Shown here: piece by piece, positions 1 through 5,175 of the stretch
How positions within the stretch are numbered: the first letter of the stretch is position 1
Layout of the letters: each line of letters opens with the position of its first letter
Assembly: GCA_900556195.1 (NCBI GenBank)
Contig: USOJ01000030.1
Span: 1 to 8,472, forward strand
DNA length: 8,472 nt
Source: an uncultured Eubacteriales bacterium
Lineage (GTDB): Bacteria; Bacillota; Clostridia; Christensenellales; Borkfalkiaceae
Reading direction: 5' to 3'
Position numbers and translations under genes: made by a program
The notes under the pieces: generated by a model
What the model saw: only the letters and a program-made list of their open reading frames with translations
What the model was told of the DNA's origin: nothing
Database searches by the model: none

Positions 1-1
1 T

Positions 2-664
2 GGAACAAATAAACCTATGGACGTTTTCGGCGGTAAATGGGTCGGATATTTACCTAAAATAGCCGAGGACTGGCAAAAAAAAGTCGATTCGGGCGACGTG
101 GTCGTTATCGCGGGCGACATCAGTTGGGCTATGGACTTGCCCGAGGCGGTAAAGGATATAAACGGCTTTTTCGCGCCGCTCAAAGGCAAAAAAGTATTCG
201 TGAGGGGTAATCACGATTACTGGTGGAAGAGTATTTCACGCGTGCGGTCTTCTTTTTCGGACGATTTTACGTTTTTACAGAACGACTGCGTAAAATTCGG
301 CAATAAAATCGTATGCGGATCGCGCGGTTGGTGCGTCGAAGGCTCGCCCGATTTCAAGGAACAGGACAGAAAGATATATTATCGCGAAGTTGAAAGGTTG
401 CGGCTCGCTTTTTCAAAGGTAAATCAGATAAGGGAAGACGGCGACGAAGTTATCTGCGCGGTGCATTATCCGCCGTTCAACGCCCGTCGCGATAATTCGC
501 TTTTTACCGATCTTTTCGAGCAGAACGGAGTAAATAAAGTAATTTACGGACACCTTCACGGCAGCGAATCCCGCGCCGATTTGAAGATAGTCAAAAACGG
601 AATAGAATATTTTTTGACTTCGTGCGATCAGGTAAACAACAAACTCACTCTCATAACCGAATAA
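2..664 (+). CDS. Metallophosphoesterase (calcineurin-like), 5' end cut by window edge
   Basis: A predicted phosphohydrolase of the metallophosphoesterase superfamily, which binds two metal ions and cleaves phosphoester bonds; its substrate cannot be told from the sequence. The first ATG in view is at 17, but the frame stays open to the window edge (GTNKP precedes that Met). Family members normally begin with a DLHLS-type metal motif just before this point, so the true start probably lies upstream. Numbering from the ATG at 17, the remaining signature motifs are intact: GD at 33-34, GNHD at 64-67, a conserved His at 150 (HYPP) and GHLH at 178-181, leaving 215 residues. No signal peptide is visible in the part seen. 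It ends at TAA 662-664 and is followed by a repeat-filled spacer with no clear terminator. The family call is secure; the physiological role is not. Confidence 0.9.
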   Translation, partial: GTNKPMDVFGGKWVGYLPKIAEDWQKKVDSGDVVVIAGDISWAMDLPEAVKDINGFFAPLKGKKVFVRGNHDYWWKSISRVRSSFSDDFTFLQNDCVKFGNKIVCGSRGWCVEGSPDFKEQDRKIYYREVERLRLAFSKVNQIREDGDEVICAVHYPPFNARRDNSLFTDLFEQNGVNKVIYGHLHGSESRADLKIVKNGIEYFLTSCDQVNNKLTLITE

Positions 665-695
665 CTCAAATTCCTTACGACGGCAATAAAACATC

Positions 696-838
696 GTCAT
701 CGCGAGCGTAGCGCGGCTTGCACAGGCGTTCGTACACCAATCTTCGGGATTGCTTCACCGTGTTCGCAATGACTCGCTTGTTTACGGTCATTCTGAGCGA
801 AGCGAAGAATCTCCCGGAAGGGCGGCTTACCGCGGAGA
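696..838. repeat. Dispersed inverted-repeat modules in the spacer before the PfoR-like gene
   Basis: The 210-bp spacer 665-874 carries no convincing gene. GTCATCGCGAGC at 696-707 pairs imperfectly (10 of 12, the differences being G-U compatible) with GTTCGCAATGAC at 762-773, and a small CAATC/GATTG hairpin (738-752) lies between them. A second module, TCATTCTGAGCGAAGCGAAG, begins at 789 and is followed by AATCTCCCGGAAGGGCGGCTT. Variants of both modules recur at 1966-2135 and 4979-5292 in this window, always between genes. Such module pairs are typical of short dispersed intergenic repeats in bacterial genomes. No transposase or target-site duplication is seen. Confidence 0.75.
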
Positions 839-874
839 ATATATACGCGACGGAAATGGTAACAGAGGCATAAT

Positions 875-1948
875 ATGACATTCAAAGAAACGGTAAAAAA
901 ATACGCCGACCGCTGGTTTATAAAGGCTTTCAGCGGCATGGCGCAGGGACTTTTCTGCACGCTTATAGCGGGTACTATTTTAGAGCAGATAGGCAAATGG
1001 ATAGGCGATAACGCTTTCGGCGCGATAGTGCTTGCCATCGCCAAAATCGCCAAAACAGCAATGGGCTTCGGCATAGGCGTAGGCATAGCCAACGCGTTGG
1101 GCGTAAAAAAACTTACGCTGTTTTCTTGCGGGGTGGCGGGTTTCGTCGGCGCGTTTGCCGATAAAATCATGTTCAACGAATTTACCCTCACTCTCGGCTT
1201 GCCGGGTAACCCGATAGGTTCTTACGTCGTCGCGCTCTTATGCGCCGAAGTCGTATCTTTGTACGAGGGTAAAACCAAATTCGATATAATAATCGTTCCG
1301 CTCGGCGTAATGGTACTCTGTATGGGCGGAATTTATCTTGCGTACCCGTTTATATGGCTTATAAATCAACTCGGAATATTGATAGAAAAGGCGACCGAAA
1401 TAACGCCGTTCTTTATGGGAATAATAATTGCCGTTATTATGGGCGTTCTGCTCACCATGCCGACGTCTTCGGCGGCGATATGGATAGCCGTCGCGGCGGG
1501 TAAAACGAGCGACGCCATGCTTATTGCGGGCGGCGCGGCGGTCGTAGGCTGTTCCTGCCACATGATAGGCTTTGCCGTGGCTTCGTTCAGAGAAAACGGT
1601 GTTTCGGGGCTTGTTTCGCAAGGTTTAGGCACGAGTATGCTTCAGATTCCGAATATAATGAAAAAACCCGTTATAATGTTGCCCGAAATTATCGCGAGCG
1701 CGATTTTAGGTCCCGTATCCACCTGCGTATTCGGGCTTAAATGTAACGCCGCGGGCGGCGGAATGGGTACCAGCGGACTCGTCGGCGTATTCGGTGTAAT
1801 AGAAAAAAGTACGAATTTAGAGCCGTGGCTTTTAGGTTTAGGCATAACTCTTTTGTTGTTCGTATTGCCTGCGGCGATATGTTTCGGTTTATCCGAACTT
1901 TTCCGTAAACTCGGCTGGATATCCTTCGGCGATCAGAAACTCGACTGA
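875..1948 (+). CDS. PfoR-like / PTS_EIIC_2-family membrane protein (orphan EIIC-type transporter)
   Basis: A polytopic membrane protein of 357 aa in the family known as PTS_EIIC_2 or PfoR (predicted membrane protein, putative toxin regulator). Family-type motifs are PGNPIGSYVVAL (110-121), LTMPTSSAAIW (193-203), VGCSCHMIGFAVASFREN (224-241), GTSMLQIPNIMKKP (252-265) and ASAILGP followed by NAAGGGMGTSGLVG (274-304). About eight to ten hydrophobic stretches span residues 20-345. An EIIC-type protein would carry a sugar or related solute across the membrane with phosphorylation by EIIA/EIIB partners, but none is encoded here, so substrate and coupling are unknown. The PfoR regulatory role known in clostridia should not be assumed. 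The start at 875 has AGAGG at 864-868, 6 nt upstream. Repeat spacers flank it on both sides, so it is probably transcribed alone. The length is normal for the family. Confidence 0.85.
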   Translation: MTFKETVKKYADRWFIKAFSGMAQGLFCTLIAGTILEQIGKWIGDNAFGAIVLAIAKIAKTAMGFGIGVGIANALGVKKLTLFSCGVAGFVGAFADKIMFNEFTLTLGLPGNPIGSYVVALLCAEVVSLYEGKTKFDIIIVPLGVMVLCMGGIYLAYPFIWLINQLGILIEKATEITPFFMGIIIAVIMGVLLTMPTSSAAIWIAVAAGKTSDAMLIAGGAAVVGCSCHMIGFAVASFRENGVSGLVSQGLGTSMLQIPNIMKKPVIMLPEIIASAILGPVSTCVFGLKCNAAGGGMGTSGLVGVFGVIEKSTNLEPWLLGLGITLLLFVLPAAICFGLSELFRKLGWISFGDQKLD

Positions 1949-1964
1949 ATAATCCCGTAACGAC

Positions 1965-2135
1965 CGTCATCGCGCAACGTAAAAAGTTGTCATTGCGAGC
2001 ATAACATGACAATGCTTGGTACCGTCATTCTGAGCCTTTGGCGAAGCCCCCTAGGCAGGTCGCCCCCTCTCCGGCACGCTTTGCGCGCCACCTCTCCCGC
2101 TTCAACGGGAGAGCATACTCCCGGAAGGGTGGTTT
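1965..2135. repeat. Dispersed inverted-repeat modules in the spacer before yabP
   Basis: The 248-bp spacer 1949-2196 has no gene. It holds GTCATCGCGCAACGT (1966-1980), then GTCATTGCGAGC (1989-2000), with TTGTCAT at 1987-1993 exactly inverted as ATGACAA at 2006-2012. GTCATTCTGAGC follows at 2023-2034. Next come two adjacent hairpins: GGCACGC/GCGCGCC (2073-2079 with 2083-2089, one mismatch) and the perfect CTCTCCCG/CGGGAGAG (2092-2099 with 2106-2113). CTCCCGGAAGGGTGGTTT at 2118-2135 matches 811-828 at 16 of 18 positions. The parts are those of the 696-838 block in a different assortment, so this is a mosaic repeat of the same family. Confidence 0.75.
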
Positions 2136-2162
2136 CTGACGGACTTAATATCATAAAAAACG

Positions 2163-2195
2163 AACGCTCCGCATAATTTATCGTGGGGCGTTTAT
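2163..2195. terminator. Possible bidirectional terminator hairpin just before yabP
   Basis: AACGCTCC (2163-2170) pairs with GGGGCGTT (2185-2192; one wobble pair) across a 14-nt loop. The hairpin is flanked by an A run (2154-2160) and by TTTATT (2191-2196), so it could end transcription from the PfoR-like gene or in the opposite direction. The large loop and short T tract make it a weak candidate. It abuts the yabP start at 2197, and its 3' arm contains the only SD-like G run (2185-2188), so it may instead modulate yabP translation. CATAATTT (2172-2179) in the loop resembles a sigma-E -10 (CATANNNT), which would suit a sporulation gene, but no convincing -35 was found. Confidence 0.35.
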
Positions 2196-2196
2196 T

Positions 2197-2457
2197 ATGG
2201 GGCAGATTGAAAATCACGTTTTAACGATAGATAACCGTAAGGCAATATCTTTAAGCGGAGCGGCTGACGTGCTTTCGTTTAACGAGCGCGAAATAAGGTT
2301 TTCGCTTATCGGCGGCGGCAAAGTGGTGGTTTCGGGCGAAAATCTCAATATCGCAGGGTTTTCCAAGCAGACCGGCGAAGCGAAATTGTCGGGTACGATA
2401 AATTCGGTAAAATATCTCACTTTCGGCGCGCCGTCGCTTAAAAAACTTTTCAGGTAA
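2197..2457 (+). CDS. yabP: Spore cortex/coat morphogenesis protein YabP
   Basis: A small sporulation protein of 86 aa. YabP is made in the mother cell of endospore formers and, with YabQ, is needed for normal spore development. The whole protein fits the family: an N-terminal beta segment HVLTIDNRKAISLSGA (7-22), then VLSFNEREI, GKVVVSGENLNIAGF and GTINSVKYL. There is no membrane segment or signal peptide, and the length is typical. The ATG at 2197 follows a weak SD-like GGGG (2185-2188) that lies in the 3' arm of a hairpin. The stop codon TAA shares a base with the yabQ ATG (TAATG at 2455-2459), so yabQ is probably translationally coupled. In many Firmicutes yabO/rqcP lies just upstream; here a repeat spacer occupies that place. 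Sporulation (sigma-E) control is expected from the family but is not proven by the sequence. Confidence 0.88.
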   Translation: MGQIENHVLTIDNRKAISLSGAADVLSFNEREIRFSLIGGGKVVVSGENLNIAGFSKQTGEAKLSGTINSVKYLTFGAPSLKKLFR

Positions 2458-2933
2458 TGTTCGTCAGCGCGGGGCAGTTTTATTATTTTGCCGAATGTCT
2501 GTTTATCGGCGCGTTGTCGGGGCTTATATCCGAAATTCTTCTCGTATCGGTTCCGCTGTCGTCTAAATTCGCGGCGGTCGGAAAAATCATCGATTTTTTG
2601 CGGTTCGTCGTTGCGGGCGCAGTCTATTTTCGGCTGTCGCTTTATTTCCGGTTTCCCGACGTCAGATTGTATATGCCGTTCGGCGTAATCGTCGGAAACG
2701 CGCTCGAATACGTAACCGTGCATAAATTGCTTGCAAAATACCTTAAAACGTGGTATAATAAATTTGAGAATTACTTACGGAGTAAGATAAATGACCGAAA
2801 GAAAAATGCGAAGGCTCGTTACGGCAGGCACGGTGGTCGCCGTCGTCGTGCTGTTTCTGATGATAGTGGTTCTGATTGTTCAGATGTGCGCATTATCTGC
2901 AAGAAAGCGAAGATTGCAAAATCAAAGAAATAA
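2457..2933 (+). CDS. yabQ: Spore cortex biosynthesis membrane protein YabQ
   Basis: A 158-aa membrane protein of sporulation. In Bacillus subtilis YabQ sits in the forespore outer membrane and is needed for cortex formation. Three hydrophobic segments are seen: about 8-32 (FAECLFIGALSGLISEILL), 39-62 (GKIIDFLRFVVAGAVYF) and 67-90 (MPFGVIVGNALEYVTV), in the YabQ arrangement with acidic and aromatic residues inside them. From about residue 95 the chain is soluble and basic. Residues 112-158 are encoded by DNA that also encodes the first 47 residues of divIC in another frame; this tail is rich in Arg, Lys, Gly, Ser and Asp and looks poorly structured. It starts at 2457 in the overlap with the yabP stop. 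It also carries the internal promoter for divIC. The family call is good; the extent of the functional C-terminus is uncertain. Confidence 0.82.
   Translation: MFVSAGQFYYFAECLFIGALSGLISEILLVSVPLSSKFAAVGKIIDFLRFVVAGAVYFRLSLYFRFPDVRLYMPFGVIVGNALEYVTVHKLLAKYLKTWYNKFENYLRSKINDRKKNAKARYGRHGGRRRRAVSDDSGSDCSDVRIICKKAKIAKSKK
2731..2759 (+). promoter_or_regulatory. Sigma-A-type promoter inside yabQ, driving divIC and downstream genes
   Basis: TTGCAA (2731-2736) is followed after exactly 17 bp by TATAAT (2754-2759), which is preceded by TGG (2751-2753) to give an extended -10 (TGN-TATAAT). The predicted transcript start is near 2766, about 25 nt before the divIC ATG, leaving room only for the ribosome binding site. 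The promoter lies within yabQ codons 92-101. It would let divIC, the phosphatase and the M50-like gene be expressed in vegetative cells even when yabPQ are silent. Confidence 0.75.
2774..2786 (+). promoter_or_regulatory. divIC ribosome binding site within a small inverted repeat
   Basis: GGAG at 2779-2782 stands 8 nt before the divIC ATG and fixes the start. It is embedded in CTTAC-GGA-GTAAG (2774-2778, loop 2779-2781, 2782-2786), a perfect 5-bp inverted repeat with the core of the SD in the loop. The arms are short and A/T-rich, so a stable switch is unlikely, but it could weakly modulate initiation. Confidence 0.6.
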
Positions 2934-3054
2934 TCTGATAGCAGCGGAAGAAGAGTTGAAACATAAAGAAGCATTAAAGGCTTTTTACGAAACCGATGAA
3001 GGCAAAATCTATTGGGCGTTGCAATACAAATATAAGTACAATGAAAAGGAATAA
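2791..3054 (+). CDS. divIC: DivIC/FtsB-like septum formation initiator
   Basis: An 87-aa single-pass (bitopic) membrane protein of the cell division machinery. DivIC works with FtsL and DivIB at the septum and activates septal peptidoglycan synthesis. The layout is classical: a basic N-terminus (TERKMRR), one membrane segment at about 9-34, a charged coiled coil at about 36-63 (SARKRRLQNQRNNLI, then EEELKHKEAL), and a short end resembling the family's Y..D..IE..AR..L pattern (YETDEGKIYWALQYKY, 66-81). The start at 2791 has GGAG 8 nt upstream and a promoter about 30 bp upstream, both inside yabQ. The first 143 nt overlap yabQ in another frame, and the end overlaps the phosphatase gene by 14 nt. 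Position after yabP-yabQ is the conserved Firmicute arrangement and supports the call; without it, only FtsB/DivIC superfamily would be justified. Confidence 0.82.
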   Translation: MTERKMRRLVTAGTVVAVVVLFLMIVVLIVQMCALSARKRRLQNQRNNLIAAEEELKHKEALKAFYETDEGKIYWALQYKYKYNEKE

Positions 3055-3928
3055 AAAATACGGCATAATAGATATAGGATCGAATTCCGTTCGCGGACGC
3101 GCTTTCGCGGACGGAAAAATTATATATAACGAACTTTTTACCACTCGTCTGGGTTCGGGGCTTGCAAACGGCAGCGAATTAACCGAAAAATCCATACAAG
3201 ACACCGTAAAAGCGATAAAAAATCTTGTCGGCGGTTTCAAAAAAGCCGAAGTCGGCGAAATTTACGCTTTCGCAACCGAAGCGGTCAGAAGCGCAACCAA
3301 CGGCAAAAATTTCGTCGGACTCGTAAAAAACGAAACGGGTATAGACGTAGACGTCGTAAACGGCGACGAAGAGGGCGAACTCGCTCTTCTGGGCGCCGTC
3401 GGTATGAGCGACGGCGGAGTTATCGATATAGGCGGGGCGAGCGCGGAAATAAGCGTCGTAAAAAGCGGGAAAATAATATATTCTCATTCTCTTCCGCTCG
3501 GAGCGGTAAGACTTTACGGCAAGTGCGGAAACGATCCGAAACTGCTCGACGAAATTATCGAAGAAAGAATAGGCGAGTACGGACGAGTTCCCGCAGGGGT
3601 TAAGTTTTACGCGGTAGGCGGCACCGCCACGACTTTGGCTGCGCTCGATTTAAGGCTCGCCGTATACGATTCGTCAAGAACCGACGGATGCGTACTGACC
3701 GTAAACGATCTCGAAGAAGATTACAAACTTATAATTTCAAACGACGTTTGCGGCAGAATAAATAAATTGCATATCGACGAAAAACGCGCCGAAATAATTC
3801 ATTGCGGGGCGTATATGTTGCTTAAAATAATGAAAAAATTCCATATAGAAGAGATTACCGTGAAAGAAAGCGATAATCTGCAAGGTTATCTTAAAAAACG
3901 GGTGTACGGTGAGGGTTATGAAAGATAA
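3041..3928 (+). CDS. Ppx/GppA-family phosphatase (exopolyphosphatase-like)
   Basis: A 295-aa actin-fold (ASKHA) phosphatase. Family members hydrolyse inorganic polyphosphate from the end or remove the 5' phosphate of pppGpp; sequence alone does not decide which. Motifs from the chosen start are DIGSNSVR (11-18, phosphate 1), ATEAVRSATNG (78-88), GDEEGELALLGA (108-119, carrying the expected catalytic Glu), DIGGASAEI (129-137, phosphate 2), LPLGAVRLYG (151-160) and GGTATTLA (193-200). About 300 residues is the single-module size, without the C-terminal HD-like domain of E. coli Ppx. The ATG at 3041 is preferred to one at 2996 because the family begins a few residues before DIGSN. The start overlaps the end of divIC by 14 nt with only a poor SD, so translational coupling is likely. 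Clusters of yabPQ, divIC and a Ppx/GppA gene are known in Clostridia. Confidence 0.88.
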   Translation: MKRNKKYGIIDIGSNSVRGRAFADGKIIYNELFTTRLGSGLANGSELTEKSIQDTVKAIKNLVGGFKKAEVGEIYAFATEAVRSATNGKNFVGLVKNETGIDVDVVNGDEEGELALLGAVGMSDGGVIDIGGASAEISVVKSGKIIYSHSLPLGAVRLYGKCGNDPKLLDEIIEERIGEYGRVPAGVKFYAVGGTATTLAALDLRLAVYDSSRTDGCVLTVNDLEEDYKLIISNDVCGRINKLHIDEKRAEIIHCGAYMLLKIMKKFHIEEITVKESDNLQGYLKKRVYGEGYER

Positions 3929-4961
3929 AACCAAAACGACGCTTAAAATTATCGCAATTTATATAATCGCAATCGCTTTCGCGGGGTTTAACGTGTGGGC
4001 GGTAACGAGAATTTACGACGATCTGATTACGATTTATTTCGCAATCGTCGGACTTGCCGCCACGTGGATATTTTCCGCCGTCGCGCACGAAACGGGGCAT
4101 CTGATATTTGCGAAATCCGCAGGTTTCAGAGTCGTAAAATTCTCGGTTTTATGCTTCGTTTTCGACGATACTAAAAGTAAAAAATTCTCGCTTAAACTCA
4201 ATCGCAACGATCTCGGCGAGTGTATTTTTATTCCGAAAAAGGTGAGCGAAACGGACGGCGACAACGCGCAGAAATTCACGAACGTCGCGCTCGGCGGACT
4301 GATAGGCTCGGTAATTACGATTATCGGCTACGTTATCGCGTTCGCGTTCGTAAAAAACGCATACGGCAGGGCGTTTTTCGCGTGTTTCCCGCTGCCGCTC
4401 GCCGTATTCGTGATAAACGGCGTAAAGGGCGTAATCAAGGGCAGCGATATAGACGTCGCTTCCGTCGTCCGCAGTTACGCGAATACGCTCGCGCTCGACG
4501 GCTATCTGAATATTTTGTGCGAACTTAAAAACGGTATGACTTACGCCGAAATCGACGAAAAATATTTTGACGGCAAATGCAGTCTGGCGCAGGTAAACGC
4601 CGCTCTTAACCTGTTTAAGATTCGTCGCGAAGAAGAACTCGGAAATTACGAAAACGCGACTTCTCTCGCCGAAAAAACGCTCGATAACGGAATAAGCGAC
4701 TTCGAAACGAAAGCCGAAATCGCCTCGATCGGGTATAACGCGGGTATTTTCGAACTCATAGAAAAGTGTGGCGACGTAAGCGAATATCTCGACTTATCCG
4801 AAGAACCTTTCGCTTGCAGATTGCGGCTCGAAAGGGCAAAATACGTCGGTGACGATAAATATATCGAAGTCGCGAAAAACTCGGCGCTGAAACGCTGCGA
4901 CGAGTGTTATTTTCCGGGCGACGGCAAATTCCATAAAAAACTTATCGAAAGACTGCTTTAA
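3918..4961 (+). CDS. M50-like membrane zinc metalloprotease with helical, TPR-like C-terminal region
   Basis: A 347-aa predicted site-2-type intramembrane protease. Hydrophobic segments lie at about 8-30, 36-66, 123-145 and 150-172. The second ends in AHETGHLIF, giving the zinc-binding HExxH (H57, E58, H61). After the fourth comes NGVKGVIKGSDID (167-179), where N167 and D177 or D179 may stand for the N...DG third-ligand motif of M50 proteases; this match is loose. Residues 185-347 are soluble and helical with a TPR-like look (LGNYENATSLAEKTLDNGI, 241-259), suggesting a protein-binding tail. The ATG at 3918 has GGTGAGG at 3908-3914 and overlaps the phosphatase end by 11 nt; a GTG at 3909 is in frame but is part of that SD. 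SpoIVFB is a sporulation M50 protease, but this is not an obvious SpoIVFB and its substrate is unknown. Confidence 0.72.
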   Translation: MKDKTKTTLKIIAIYIIAIAFAGFNVWAVTRIYDDLITIYFAIVGLAATWIFSAVAHETGHLIFAKSAGFRVVKFSVLCFVFDDTKSKKFSLKLNRNDLGECIFIPKKVSETDGDNAQKFTNVALGGLIGSVITIIGYVIAFAFVKNAYGRAFFACFPLPLAVFVINGVKGVIKGSDIDVASVVRSYANTLALDGYLNILCELKNGMTYAEIDEKYFDGKCSLAQVNAALNLFKIRREEELGNYENATSLAEKTLDNGISDFETKAEIASIGYNAGIFELIEKCGDVSEYLDLSEEPFACRLRLERAKYVGDDKYIEVAKNSALKRCDECYFPGDGKFHKKLIERLL

Positions 4962-4974
4962 GCGGTCTTTTTTT
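4948..4974 (+). terminator. Intrinsic terminator overlapping the stop codon of the M50-like gene
   Basis: AAAGACTGCT (4948-4957) pairs with AGCGGTCTTT (4961-4970) around a TTA loop, a 10-bp stem with one wobble pair, followed directly by T residues to 4974. The stem includes the last codons and the stop TAA (4959-4961), so the terminator is encoded within the gene end. It closes the yabP-to-protease transcription unit. Confidence 0.9.
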
Positions 4975-5097
4975 ATACTCATCGTTGCGCTGCGGTTGAC
5001 AAGATACGCTCAACGTGAAATAATTGTCTTTGCGAGACCCCTTGCGGGTCGCGGCGACCCTGCCTAAGGTTGCCACAGTCGCTTTGCTCTCTTATTC

Positions 5098-5160
5098 GGC
5101 GATTAACGCTAACGCGTTTGAAACTGTCGTTTTGGCAATTGTTATACAATTGCAATCGCC
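5098..5160. other. Potential 63-nt four-way-junction structure
   Basis: Hand folding gives an outer 7-bp stem, GGCGATT (5098-5104) with AATCGCC (5154-5160). Inside it three hairpins abut one another: AACGC/GCGTT (5105-5109 with 5114-5118), AAAC/GTTT (5121-5124 with 5129-5132, plus two wobble pairs out to 5119/5134) and the perfect GCAATTGT/ACAATTGC (5135-5142 with 5146-5153). No base is left unpaired at the junction. It could form in DNA (cruciform) or in RNA from either strand. It lacks tRNA hallmarks. The pairing is seen directly; a function is not. Confidence 0.4.
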
Positions 5161-5175
5161 TTATGAATACCTTCG

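Noticed and set aside
675..881. A 68-codon minus-strand frame in the repeat spacer
   Set aside because: The peptide consists of repeat-derived sequence (for example SGRFFASLRMT) of the sort produced whenever these modules are translated.
697..1191. A 164-codon minus-strand open frame across the repeat spacer and PfoR-like gene
   Set aside because: It is antisense to conserved membrane protein motifs, and its C-terminal part is translated repeat DNA.
2092..2113. Perfect 8-bp CTCTCCCG/CGGGAGAG hairpin as a terminator of the PfoR-like gene
   Set aside because: No T tract follows on either strand, and it fits better as part of the repeat module.
696..2135. Recurring modules considered as a CRISPR array
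   Set aside because: The repeats are imperfect, irregularly spaced and separated by a complete gene, and no cas gene is present.
2214..2723. A 169-codon open frame on the minus strand under yabP/yabQ
   Set aside because: It lies antisense to two recognised genes, has an Arg/Asp-rich composition without domain motifs, and exists because of the codon bias of the plus-strand genes.
2996..3040. Upstream ATG at 2996 as the start of the Ppx/GppA gene
   Set aside because: It would add 15 residues unlike the family, has no SD and would overlap more of divIC; the ATG at 3041 places DIGSN at the normal distance from the N-terminus.
3909..3917. GTG at 3909 as the start of the M50-like gene
   Set aside because: This GTG forms part of the SD-like GGTGAGG that serves the ATG at 3918, which is the better-spaced start.
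5098..5160. Cloverleaf-like fold considered as a tRNA
   Set aside because: It has no GTTC-type T loop, no 7-nt anticodon loop, no two-base gap after the first stem and too short a length, so tRNA is excluded; it is kept only as a structure.
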